A stretch of 64,000 bases of DNA from Acidobacteriota bacterium (GTDB taxonomy: Bacteria; Acidobacteriota; Vicinamibacteria; Vicinamibacterales; UBA2999): the NCBI GenBank assembly GCA_016184455.1, contig JACPCS010000109.1, positions 1 to 64,000 of the forward strand, read 5' to 3'. A model generated the notes under the pieces. That model was given only the letters and a program-made list of their open reading frames with translations, made no database searches and was not told where the DNA came from. Shown here piece after piece: positions 44,515 to 52,455 of the stretch. Position 1 is the first letter of the stretch, and every line of letters starts with the position of its first letter. Both the position numbers and the translations under genes were made by a program.

Positions 44515-44979
44515 GTGCCGAAACAGAGTGCCGGGCTGTTGCTCTTTCGCGGTAAGCCGGGCGCGATCGAAGTCCTCCTTGTCCATCCTGGTGGTCCGTT
44601 CTGGGCGAAAAGGGACGAGGGCGCATGGTCAATACCAAAGGGCGAATTCTCGGACGACGAAGATCCGCTCCGAGCAGCTATCCGGGAGGTCAGAGAGGAA
44701 CTGGGTGAAGGAATCGCCGGTGAGTTCATCGCCCTCAAACGGCAGCGGCAGGCTGGAGGGAAGACCGTCTACGCCTGGGCGGTGCGAGCCGATTTCAATC
44801 CTTCGCGGCTCCGTAGCAACACGTTCTCGATCGAATGGCCCCCGCGATCCGGACGACAGCAGACGTTTCCGGAGATTGATCGCGCCGCGTGGTTCCCGCT
44901 CGACGTGGCGCACAAGAAGATTGTGAAGGGGCAAGTAGGTTTTCTGGAGGACCTACAGACGAAGCTGATGCCCAAGTAG
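44515..44979 (+). CDS. NUDIX hydrolase
   Basis: A 154-residue hydrolase of nucleoside-diphosphate-linked compounds. The NUDIX box is complete: GEFSDDEDPLRAAIREVREE followed by LGE (Gx5Ex7REUxEExGU), with metal-binding Glu residues. The start SAGLLLFR and WSIPKGEF fit the ADP-ribose/diadenosine-polyphosphate-like subclass that acts in stress cleanup. GTG 44515 is the start, seven bases after ChaB. Confidence 0.9.
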   Translation: MPKQSAGLLLFRGKPGAIEVLLVHPGGPFWAKRDEGAWSIPKGEFSDDEDPLRAAIREVREELGEGIAGEFIALKRQRQAGGKTVYAWAVRADFNPSRLRSNTFSIEWPPRSGRQQTFPEIDRAAWFPLDVAHKKIVKGQVGFLEDLQTKLMPK

Positions 44980-44997
44980 TGTGTCGCGCTCCTCACC

Positions 44998-45201
44998 TTA
45001 CTGCGTCCACGTGCCGCGGTAACACCACCGCGTGGCGACCTCCGTCACTGCCACGTACAGCACGGTGATGCCGACGATCGTGGCAAGCAACTGTCCCGGC
45101 AACGGAACGAATCCGAAGATCCTGACGAATGGCAGATAGGGAATGGCAAGCGTCAGGAGCATCAACGTCGCCGTGGACCAGAGAAGGACATGGCCCGGCC
45201 G
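44998..45201 (-). pseudogene. C-terminal fragment of a Mg/Ca-type P-type ATPase
   Basis: The last 65 residues of a large ATPase remain: LLWSTATLMLLTLAIPYLPF, FGFVPLPGQLLATIVGI and LYVAVTEVATRWCYRGTW, the final two membrane helices of MgtA/MgtB-like or Ca-type pumps. The phosphorylation domain (DKTGT) is not found anywhere nearby. Upstream, the frame is open but without resemblance to the family. Confidence 0.6.
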
Positions 45202-45412
45202 AGCATGAATCGGCCGATGAACCGCATAGGAGTCTGCACGTGGTCCCCGATGCGAGCGGCTCACTCGGCGCTCCTGGCGGGCGACATTTCGTGCGACATG
45301 TGATTGGCCACGGACGCAAATGGCGACGAACAGACGAAAACAGACGAAACGCGGCGAAAACGCCAATCGGCTGAACCGTACACGTTTAGCTCAGAACGTG
45401 ACCTCTCGTGAC

Positions 45413-45418
45413 TATAAT
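45413..45418 (+). promoter_or_regulatory. Candidate -10 box of the antitoxin-toxin pair
   Basis: Perfect TATAAT ending six bases before the antitoxin ATG (45424). No ribosome site separates them, which implies a leaderless transcript. A clear -35 box is not visible. Confidence 0.45.
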
Positions 45419-45423
45419 TGGTC

Positions 45424-45669
45424 ATGAGTGATGTCGGAATCGCGGAACTGAAAGCCCGCCTGAGCGAACATCTGCGATCCGTGCGTAACGGCAGCACGCT
45501 GACTGTGCTCGACCGAGACACACCGATTGCGCGGATCGTTCCGTACGCGGCGCAACCGCTCGAGGTTCGGAAGGCGAAGCGGCGCCTGCGCGATCTGAAA
45601 CTTCCCCCCAAGCCTTCGAAGCGCACCGACAGCGTCGCCGTCCTGGTTGAGGACCGGCGCCGCCGGTGA
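45424..45669 (+). CDS. Phd/YefM-type antitoxin
   Basis: An 81-residue protein. SDVGIAELKARLSEHLRSV and the segment DRDTPIARIVPY are the DNA-binding N-terminal domain of Phd/YefM antitoxins; the C-terminal part (KAKRRLRDLKLPPKPSKRTD) would wrap the toxin. Its stop overlaps the toxin start as GTGA, the usual coupling. Such antitoxins repress their own promoter. Confidence 0.88.
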   Translation: MSDVGIAELKARLSEHLRSVRNGSTLTVLDRDTPIARIVPYAAQPLEVRKAKRRLRDLKLPPKPSKRTDSVAVLVEDRRRR

Positions 45670-46082
45670 TCGCGTACATCGACACCTCCGCCCTGCTGCG
45701 CATCGTCTTGCGCGAGCCGGGTGCGCTCGACGATCTGCGGTCCTACGACGCGCTGGTATCGAGCGAACTCATTGCCGTCGAGAGCGCCCGTACGATCGAC
45801 CGGCTGCGTTTGCAGGGATCGCTGACGACCGAGGAAGCGGCCGCTCGCGTGCGCGCCGTCAACGACTGGCTGGAGGCCATCGATCTCGTGCTGCTCCGAC
45901 CGGCAGTTCTGAGTCGAGCCAGCGAACCGATGCCGATGCCGCTCGGTACACTCGACGCGTTGCACCTCGCGACGGCGCTCATCTGGCGCGACCGCATGGG
46001 ACCCCTGCCCACCATGGCCACGCACGATGCGGCGCTCGGACCAGCGGCTCAGACATTCGGATTCGATGTTCGCGGAATCTGA
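45666..46082 (+). CDS. PIN-domain ribonuclease toxin (VapC-like)
   Basis: A 138-residue PIN-domain protein with the acidic residues in place: MIAYIDTSALLRIVLREPGA (first Asp), SSELIAVESARTIDR (Glu), LGTLDALHLATALIW (Asp), and MATHDAALGPAA (last Asp). VapC toxins cleave specific tRNA or rRNA sites. GTG 45666 overlaps the antitoxin stop. The pair appears intact, unlike the relics near 29 kb. Confidence 0.92.
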   Translation: MIAYIDTSALLRIVLREPGALDDLRSYDALVSSELIAVESARTIDRLRLQGSLTTEEAAARVRAVNDWLEAIDLVLLRPAVLSRASEPMPMPLGTLDALHLATALIWRDRMGPLPTMATHDAALGPAAQTFGFDVRGI

Positions 46083-46169
46083 GCCGAGCTCGATTACGCG
46101 ACATCGTCCTGACACTGTCACACTGCCCCCGGGACGATCGACGGATTCCGCCGCATTCGTGGCCGCTCT

Positions 46170-47213
46170 CTATCGCTCACGCGCCCGCGCGAGCGTGAGG
46201 GCGAAGGCGGCATCGGGGTCGATCCACTGTGCGACGGAGTCGAACCCGGCGCCCGCCAGCTGCTGACGCAATCCCTCGGCGGTGTACTTATACGAGCTCT
46301 CCGTCCAGATGGCCTCGCCCTCCCCGAGGTCGATGTCCAGATCGATCGCCTCGATGCGCACGCGCTGCGCCTTCGTCGAGACGACGTACATCTCCATGCG
46401 CGAGCACCGCGGATTCCAGACGACCCGGTGGCGGAACGACGGGAGATCGAAACTGCCGCCCAGCTCCGTGTTGATGCGCAGCAGCACGTTGAGATTGAAG
46501 GCGGCGCTCACGCCGAGCGGGTCGTCGTACGCGAGCCGCAGGTCGCGTTCGGGCTTGACGAGATCCGCACCGATGAGCAGCGATCCTCCACGGCCGAGCG
46601 ACGCCGTGATCCTGCCGAGCAGCGCCGCCGACGCGGGGGGATCGAAGTTGCCGATGTTCGATCCCAGAAATGCAATCAGGGAGCCGTCGTGCGCCTCACC
46701 GGAGAGTGAGGACCGACGATCGGAGACCGTCTGCAGGCCGTCCTCGAACGACGTCTGATGCGAGACGACGGTGACGTGGGGCACGTCCGAGAGCGTGTGC
46801 GCGGCGCGCGCGAGCGCGGCGGCGGAGAGGTCGATGAGATGCGCGGTCAGCGGCGTCGACGTACCTTCGACCAGCGTCCGCAACTTGCGGCCGTCGCCGG
46901 GACCGAGCTCGACGATGCGCGTGAGGCCGGGGAGATGCGCGAAGATCTCGTCGCGATGGGCGGCGAGGCGCCGAGTCTCCGCGCGCGTGATGCGGTACCA
47001 CGGCAGCTCGCAGATGGCGTCGAAGAGCGCCGACCCGAGCGCGTCATACAGATACTGCGAGGGCAGTTGGCGCGGCGTGAGCTGCAGCGAGCACCGCACG
47101 TCCTCGGCACAGTCGTGCGCAGCCTGTCCGCCGGCTCGGTCCGCGAAGCGGACCGACGAGCCAGCGCTGTTCGTCGGGTCGCGCAGCGACCCGACCTGGC
47201 GCAGGCGGATCAT
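46170..47213 (-). CDS. egtD: L-histidine N-alpha-methyltransferase EgtD
   Basis: The enzyme trimethylates histidine to hercynine, the first step of ergothioneine synthesis. The 347-residue protein has SQYLYDALGSALFDAICELP (family N-terminus), the SAM site IVELGPGDGRKLRTL, FLGSNIGNFDPP, and the EgtD-specific RCSRMEMYVVSTKAQ and WTESSYKYTAEGL near the end. ATG 47213 overlaps the EgtB stop as ATGA; ATG 47222 is an alternative. It follows egtB in the same operon. Confidence 0.94.
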   Translation of the reverse strand: MIRLRQVGSLRDPTNSAGSSVRFADRAGGQAAHDCAEDVRCSLQLTPRQLPSQYLYDALGSALFDAICELPWYRITRAETRRLAAHRDEIFAHLPGLTRIVELGPGDGRKLRTLVEGTSTPLTAHLIDLSAAALARAAHTLSDVPHVTVVSHQTSFEDGLQTVSDRRSSLSGEAHDGSLIAFLGSNIGNFDPPASAALLGRITASLGRGGSLLIGADLVKPERDLRLAYDDPLGVSAAFNLNVLLRINTELGGSFDLPSFRHRVVWNPRCSRMEMYVVSTKAQRVRIEAIDLDIDLGEGEAIWTESSYKYTAEGLRQQLAGAGFDSVAQWIDPDAAFALTLARARER

Positions 47214-48460
47214 CTCGCGCATCGGAAGGTCGCGTAGACGTAGGGGTAGCGCGGGCGGAACCAGTTGCGGAACGTCGGCCGCAGCAGCTCGCGCGCGGTG
47301 GCCGGCGACGCGCCTTTCATCACCACGTGCTGACCGTCGAAGAAGTCGGCGGAGTACTCGGGATACGACGGCATCGCCCGGAATCCGGGGAAGGGCGCGA
47401 ACACGGTGCTCGTCCACTCCCAGCCGTTGCCCACGAGATCGTCCACGCCCCAGGCGCTGCGGCCGGCGGGATGCGAGCCGGCCGGCTCGGGGTCCCAGCT
47501 CGAAAAATCGAAGACGCCGTGTGCGGAGGTGGGCGCCGCCTCGCCCCACGGATGCACGCGCTCGGCCCCGTCGGGCGTGCCGTAGGCGGCGCGCTGGAAC
47601 TCCGCTTCGGTCGGCAGCCGCCATCCGCGCCACGCCGCATAGGCGGCAGCCTGCTCCTGCATCACATAGACCGGCCACGACAGGGGGCGCGGGATCAGGT
47701 CGAACATCCCGCGCCAGGCGAACGATCCGACGGCGCGTTCCCAGAAGAGCGGCACGGGCCCGCCCGCCTTCACGAACTCGAGATACGCCGCGTTCGTCAC
47801 GTCGTGGCGCTGGATCGCGAAGGCGGGAACGTCTTCTACGCGGCGGGGACGCTCGTTGTCCCATCCGAATCGCAGCGCGTCATCGTCTGCACCCAGCGTC
47901 GCGCAACCGGCCGGGATGTCGATCCACTCCTGGGCGGGCACGTCGCCGTCGCTTGGCGGCCGATAGTCCGCCGGCCGCCGCTTCTGATCGAACGGCAGCC
48001 GGTGCCACATGTAGAGCAGCGTCTCCTGATGCATCGCCTCGTGTTCGAGGATCGCGAAGACCGCCTCGGCGCGGTCGAGCAGCGGATGTCCGCGTCGCTC
48101 GAGATCGCCGCGCGCGAGCGCTTCGCGGACGCGGCGATCGGCTTCGGCCGCGAACTGCTGCACGGTGGCGCGCGAGGGCCATCTGTGCGCTTCCCCCGTC
48201 CGGCGGCCGTTGGACTCGTCAGGGTCGACGCCGCGAGCGAAGAGCGTCTCGAGCTCGGGGTCGATGCTTTCGCCGCCCCGCGCGCGCCTGACCAGCGTGT
48301 TGAAGCTGAACGCCGGCAGGTGCCCCTCGTAGAACACGATCGGATGACGCAGATCGATCGGCCGGCTGTAGTACGCCTCGTCTGCGACGAGGTCGAACAG
48401 CCCCTGCGTTCGCGCGCGGTTGCGCGCGTACCACTCGACGAACAGGGGAGCGTCGGACAT
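47210..48460 (-). CDS. egtB: Ergothioneine sulfoxide synthase EgtB
   Basis: EgtB is a non-haem iron enzyme that joins hercynine to a sulfur donor (gamma-glutamylcysteine or cysteine) with oxygen. The 416-residue protein has an N-terminal DinB-like part with HEAMHQE (His140, His144, Glu146), the iron-binding HX3HXE motif, and a C-terminal FGE-sulfatase domain (WRLPTEAEFQRAAYG, VGNGWEWTSTVFAPFPGF, VVMKGASPAT). It lies between DUF5996 and egtD. The EgtC amidohydrolase and EgtE lyase are not in the window, so a cysteine-using variant or remote genes are possible. Confidence 0.95.
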   Translation of the reverse strand: MSDAPLFVEWYARNRARTQGLFDLVADEAYYSRPIDLRHPIVFYEGHLPAFSFNTLVRRARGGESIDPELETLFARGVDPDESNGRRTGEAHRWPSRATVQQFAAEADRRVREALARGDLERRGHPLLDRAEAVFAILEHEAMHQETLLYMWHRLPFDQKRRPADYRPPSDGDVPAQEWIDIPAGCATLGADDDALRFGWDNERPRRVEDVPAFAIQRHDVTNAAYLEFVKAGGPVPLFWERAVGSFAWRGMFDLIPRPLSWPVYVMQEQAAAYAAWRGWRLPTEAEFQRAAYGTPDGAERVHPWGEAAPTSAHGVFDFSSWDPEPAGSHPAGRSAWGVDDLVGNGWEWTSTVFAPFPGFRAMPSYPEYSADFFDGQHVVMKGASPATARELLRPTFRNWFRPRYPYVYATFRCAR

Positions 48461-48468
48461 GCGGGTGG

Positions 48469-49371
48469 TCAGACCGCCATGCGCGTACGCTCGAGCGATG
48501 CGCGGTCCCATCGGGCGAGCGTCGCCGCCTGATCGTAGGTGCTGTCGATGAACGCGCGAATCGTCGCCTCGGGATCCGGCGACGTCCGCACGGCTTCGTA
48601 CGGCAGGATGAACTCGCCGAAATCGGTGTGGTAGGAGGCCGCGGCCGGCTGAATCTTCGCCTCTTTCAGTCCCGCGGGCTCCGGCACGGCGTACGCGTAG
48701 AACGCCGGCTCGAGCACCCAGCCGCTGCCGGGCCAGAATCCGTGGCTGATCACTTCCTGCGAGTACGCGTCGCGCATGAACGCGGGCCCTTCGCGCGAGG
48801 GTGCGGGACGCCCGGAGAAACGTGTGACGGCCAGATCGAGGCCGCCCCAGAAGACATGCACGGGACTGGCCTTGCCGATGAATGTCGCACGCCGCTCGTT
48901 GAAGACCGGCGCGATCCTCGTGAGAATCGTCCAGAAGCGATTCGCGTGCTCCGGGTTGTAAGTGTGATGCACGGTGTCCTCTTCGAACCGTATCACGTCG
49001 TCCTGAATCTCCACCGGCATCGACCAGATGCGTACCGGAAGCCCCAGGTCGCGCAGGAGCGCCATCACCGCGCGGTAGAAGTCGGCAACCGACCAGCTTG
49101 TCAGTGGCAGCGTCCGCGGCGCGTCGTCGGACGGGTGCACGATGAGCCGGTGCTCGACGAAGTCGAATTCCATGGCGAACGAGCGCGCGCCGTGCGGCAG
49201 CAGGTACGTCGAGAGTCCGCGCGGCGTGAGGTGCAGCGCGGCACCCCAGGAGTGATTGACCGGCGGCGCCTGCTTCAGTGCCACTTTGCCCACCACCTGC
49301 ATCCATCGATGCAGCGTGGCGTAGGTGTCTTTCCATTCCTCGTACGGCAGAGCCGGCCAGGCCCCGGTCAT
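48469..49371 (-). CDS. DUF5996-family protein
   Basis: The 300-residue soluble protein contains the DUF5996 signatures PYEEWKDTYATLHRWMQVVG, APPVNHSWGAALHLTPRGLS, FDFVEHRLIVHPSDD and ASYHTDFGEFILPYEAVR. Its biochemical function is unknown. It precedes egtB by eight bases on the same strand, so it is probably in the ergothioneine operon and may supply or modify a substrate. No cofactor motif is evident. Confidence 0.85.
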   Translation of the reverse strand: MTGAWPALPYEEWKDTYATLHRWMQVVGKVALKQAPPVNHSWGAALHLTPRGLSTYLLPHGARSFAMEFDFVEHRLIVHPSDDAPRTLPLTSWSVADFYRAVMALLRDLGLPVRIWSMPVEIQDDVIRFEEDTVHHTYNPEHANRFWTILTRIAPVFNERRATFIGKASPVHVFWGGLDLAVTRFSGRPAPSREGPAFMRDAYSQEVISHGFWPGSGWVLEPAFYAYAVPEPAGLKEAKIQPAAASYHTDFGEFILPYEAVRTSPDPEATIRAFIDSTYDQAATLARWDRASLERTRMAV

Positions 49372-49393
49372 CCGGCGAGCGTATCATGCGGCC

Positions 49394-49660
49394 ATGCCGA
49401 AGACCTGCACGCATATCGATGCGGTCACCGACGTCAGGCACCCGAAACGCCGGGTGTGTGACGAATGCATCGGGACCGGTGCACAGTGGGTGCATCTCCG
49501 CACGTGCCAGACCTGTGGATCGACGCTGTGCTGCGACAACTCCCCCAACCGCCATGCGCGTGCGCACGCCAATACGAGCCGCCATCCGGTCATCGCCTCC
49601 GCCGAGCCGGGCGAGCGGTGGCTCTATTGCTTCCCCGACGACGCGTACACCGAGTATTGA
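49394..49660 (+). CDS. UBP-type zinc-finger protein
   Basis: An 88-residue protein made of one ZnF-UBP module: CTHIDAVTDVRHPKRRVCDE, then CIGTGAQWVHLRTCQTCGST, CCDNSPNRHARAH, ending in WLYCFPDDAYTEY. Cys and His pairs bind three zinc-like sites. In eukaryotes the fold binds ubiquitin C-termini; bacterial copies have unknown roles. It stands six bases before the flavodoxin-like gene. Confidence 0.88.
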   Translation: MPKTCTHIDAVTDVRHPKRRVCDECIGTGAQWVHLRTCQTCGSTLCCDNSPNRHARAHANTSRHPVIASAEPGERWLYCFPDDAYTEY

Positions 49661-49666
49661 CAGGCC

Positions 49667-50737
49667 ATGACCATCGCGATCCGGAAGGGACAGGGCAGCG
49701 TCAAGCTGACGCGCGAGCAGTTCGAGCGCCGCCTGCGCGAGCGCTTCTTCGATCCCGCGTTCCAGGCCGTCGATCGTCAGATCGCGGACGTCGTCTCCGT
49801 GGCGTGGAAGGCGTACGACGAGTACCACAAGAGTCCCCGCACGCGGAACGCGGGTCCGGGCTTCGCGAATCCCGAGGTCGAGCTGCCGATCGAGTGGCTC
49901 GAGACGCGCGAAAAGATTCAGCGGGCGGAGCAGGAACACAAGGACGCCACCATGCCTGGCCGGGTGCTGCTCGTCTGCGGCGCGGCCCGCCACGATCAGA
50001 CCTGCCCGGGCGAGATGTCGAAGACGTTCCGTCTCGCGTCACAGGCGCGTGACGAGGTCGAACGCGCGGGCCTGCAGTGCGACTGTCTGGATCTGAGCCT
50101 GCTCACCGCGGAGTACGGCCGCCAGATTCTGCCGTGCAAGGCGTGCGTGTCCACGGCGATGCCGCTCTGTCACTGGCCGTGTTCGTGTTACCCGAATCAC
50201 GCGATGGGTCAGGTCAGCGACTGGATGAACGAGATCTATCCGCGATGGGCCGCCGCGCACGGCGTGATGATCGTCACGCCGGTCTACTGGTATCAGGCGC
50301 CGAGCGTGCTGAAGCTGATGATGGATCGCCTCGTGTGCGCCGACGGCGGCAACCCCGATCAGACGACGACGCACGGGAAGAACGTAGAGGAGGCAAAGGC
50401 GCTGGAGATGCGAGGGTGGCACTATCCGCGGCATCTCGCCGGCCGCGTCTTCGCCGTCGTCGTCCACGGCGATACGGTCGGTGCCGAGACGCTGCGGCGC
50501 TCGCTCAGCGACTGGCTCACCGACATGAAGCTGCTGCCCGCGATGCGGCAGGGCGGGATCGATCGCTACATCGGCTACTACGAGCCCTACGCCACGAGCC
50601 ACGATGCGCTCGACGAGGACGAAGCCGTGCAGCAGGAAACGCGCCACGCGGCGAAGGCGCTCGTCGAGGCCGTCGCCCGCATGCGGGCGGGGACGTGTCC
50701 CCGCCTCGAGGTCGAGTCCGACCCGCGGCCGAAATGA
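49667..50737 (+). CDS. Flavodoxin-like NAD(P)H-dependent FMN reductase family protein
   Basis: A 356-residue protein. The first 95 residues are a helical extension (QFERRLRERFFDPAFQAVDR) not typical of the family. The flavodoxin fold follows: GRVLLVCGAARHDQTCPGEM (FMN phosphate loop), ILPCKACVSTAMPLCHWPCS with several Cys, GVMIVTPVYWYQAPSVLKLM, FAVVVHGDTVGAETLRR. It resembles iron-sulfur flavoproteins/NADPH-FMN reductases. It forms a run with the ZnF and DinB genes. The substrate is unknown. Confidence 0.82.
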   Translation: MTIAIRKGQGSVKLTREQFERRLRERFFDPAFQAVDRQIADVVSVAWKAYDEYHKSPRTRNAGPGFANPEVELPIEWLETREKIQRAEQEHKDATMPGRVLLVCGAARHDQTCPGEMSKTFRLASQARDEVERAGLQCDCLDLSLLTAEYGRQILPCKACVSTAMPLCHWPCSCYPNHAMGQVSDWMNEIYPRWAAAHGVMIVTPVYWYQAPSVLKLMMDRLVCADGGNPDQTTTHGKNVEEAKALEMRGWHYPRHLAGRVFAVVVHGDTVGAETLRRSLSDWLTDMKLLPAMRQGGIDRYIGYYEPYATSHDALDEDEAVQQETRHAAKALVEAVARMRAGTCPRLEVESDPRPK

Positions 50738-50748
50738 ACGGAGGCGTC

Positions 50749-51222
50749 ATGAGCGATCCAGTACGTGAACAACTGGCGCGTCTCCTCGATTGGGAAGAGG
50801 CGCACGTCGGATTCGATCGAGCCGTCGACGGCATTCCGGCGGCGATGCGCGGCGCGCACGCCGGCGGCTTCGAGCACACGCCGTGGCAGCTCCTCGAGCA
50901 CATGCGGATCGCGCAGGACGACATCCTCGACTTCTGCGTCAACGATCACTACGCGCAGACCATGCAGTGGCCGGACGATTACTGGCCCGCGAGCCCTCAG
51001 CCGCCGAACGACGCGGCGTGGCGGAAGAGCGTGGACGCGTTCACGCAGTCTCGCGAGAAGCTCAAGGCGCTTGCACGCGAGGTCAAGGACCTCACCGAGC
51101 CGGTGCCGACCGGCACCCGCAATCAGACGTATCTCCGTGCGATGCTGCTCGTGGCCGATCACGCGGCGTACCACGTCGGTCAGCTTGTCGCGGTCCGGCG
51201 GGCGCTGGGAATCTGGACATAG
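50749..51222 (+). CDS. DinB-like putative metalloenzyme
   Basis: A 157-residue four-helix bundle of the DinB/YfiT class: [40 protein letters not shown] and [20 protein letters not shown] hold the three His (H-H-H metal site) seen in this family. Some members are thiol transferases; the reaction here is unknown. GGAGGC precedes ATG 50749, 11 bases after the flavodoxin-like gene. Confidence 0.88.
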   Translation: MSDPVREQLARLLDWEEAHVGFDRAVDGIPAAMRGAHAGGFEHTPWQLLEHMRIAQDDILDFCVNDHYAQTMQWPDDYWPASPQPPNDAAWRKSVDAFTQSREKLKALAREVKDLTEPVPTGTRNQTYLRAMLLVADHAAYHVGQLVAVRRALGIWT

Positions 51223-51291
51223 GGCTATCGCTACGACGCGGTCGTCCTGGACGTGATGCTGCCCGGTCGCTCCGGCTTCCAATGGTCATGA
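51223..51291 (+). pseudogene. 23-codon relic of a response regulator
   Basis: Directly after the DinB stop, the frame reads [17 protein letters not shown], the phospho-acceptor Asp region of a CheY/OmpR receiver domain, then stops. Nothing else of the gene remains. An imperfect dyad, GGTCAT-G-ATGACC, overlaps its end about 70 bases before the redox operon. Confidence 0.55.
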
Positions 51292-51362
51292 TGACCCACC
51301 GAGCGGGGTCCGCTACGGTTCCGCTTGCCCGTTGTCGGCCGGCGAAGGTACTTTCAGAACGC

Positions 51363-52445
51363 ATGCCCCGCGTGGCGCGCGAACGTCTCAAAGCCGGGGT
51401 CTCCGGGCTGCTAACCAGCGGCGCCCTCGCGATCCTGATCGTCATCGGCTCCCGCAACCTCCAGCACTTCGACGCGGCGCTCGTCGGCTACACGTTCGCC
51501 ACGCTGTTTGCCGTCTTCGGCATCACCTATCGATACGCGATGTGGCTGCAGCGGCCGCCCACGCACATGTACTGGTGGCGCGGCTGGCAGGTCTTCACGA
51601 ACCCCCGCTGGATCGGCCGCAATCTCCTCGAGTTCCTGCGGCGCTTCTGTCTCGAGTTCGCGCTCAACCGGTTCATCTTCCGCCGCGGCGTCGAGCGCGG
51701 GCTCGCGCACTGGTCGATCATGTGGGGCTGCATCCTGGCGGCGGCCATCACGTTTCCCCTCGTCTGGGGATGGATTCACTTCAGGACGGTGCCGGGGCAG
51801 ATCGACGTGTACCGGACGTACGTGTTCGGGTTCCCGGTGCACGAGTTCCACATCGACTCGATCACCGCCTTCATCGTGTTTCACGGGCTGGTCTGGGCGT
51901 CGGTGCTCGTCATCGGAGGCGTGATGCTCGCCTTCCGGCGCCGGATGGTCGACTACGGGGCCGTCAGCGTGCAGCAGTTCGGGCAGGACATGCTGCCGCT
52001 CATCCTGCTCTTCGCGATCAGCCTCACCGGCCTGCTGCTGACCGCCAGCTATACCTGGATGCGGGGCTACGCCTACGACTTCCTCGCCATCCTCCACGCC
52101 GGCGCGGTCATCGTGACGCTGCTGTACCTGCCGTTCGGCAAGTTCTTCCACATCTTCCAGCGTCCCGCCCAGCTCGGCGTCAGCTTCTACAAGGAAGCGG
52201 GCGCCCGGAGCGAGCAGGCGCACTGCGCCCGGTGCCAGCGCCCGTACGCGTCGGCGGCGATGGTGCGCGACTTGATCACGGTGGAGCGGGAGCTCGGCTT
52301 CTCCTACGACATGGAGACCGCGCGACGGGCCGCCCACTATCAGGAGATATGTCCCCGCTGCCGGCGTGCGATGTACGGCCTGGCACAGGGCGCCGCCTGG
52401 CGTGGCCACGCAGGTGTCGCGCCGGACGGCGGCGGCGGCAGCTGA
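51363..52445 (+). CDS. NarI/DsrM-like membrane cytochrome b subunit with zinc-ribbon tail
   Basis: A 360-residue membrane protein with about six helices. His-bearing segments ([58 protein letters not shown] and FFHIFQRP) fit b-haem ligation as in NarI, HdrE and DsrM subunits that take electrons from quinol. The C-terminal 90 residues are cytoplasmic and carry two CxxC pairs ([18 protein letters not shown]), a rubredoxin-like or zinc ribbon that could dock the catalytic subunit. First gene of the redox operon; the start is followed by a basic N-terminus ([10 protein letters not shown]). Confidence 0.8.
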   Translation: MPRVARERLKAGVSGLLTSGALAILIVIGSRNLQHFDAALVGYTFATLFAVFGITYRYAMWLQRPPTHMYWWRGWQVFTNPRWIGRNLLEFLRRFCLEFALNRFIFRRGVERGLAHWSIMWGCILAAAITFPLVWGWIHFRTVPGQIDVYRTYVFGFPVHEFHIDSITAFIVFHGLVWASVLVIGGVMLAFRRRMVDYGAVSVQQFGQDMLPLILLFAISLTGLLLTASYTWMRGYAYDFLAILHAGAVIVTLLYLPFGKFFHIFQRPAQLGVSFYKEAGARSEQAHCARCQRPYASAAMVRDLITVERELGFSYDMETARRAAHYQEICPRCRRAMYGLAQGAAWRGHAGVAPDGGGGS

Positions 52446-52455
52446 CGACCGCACG

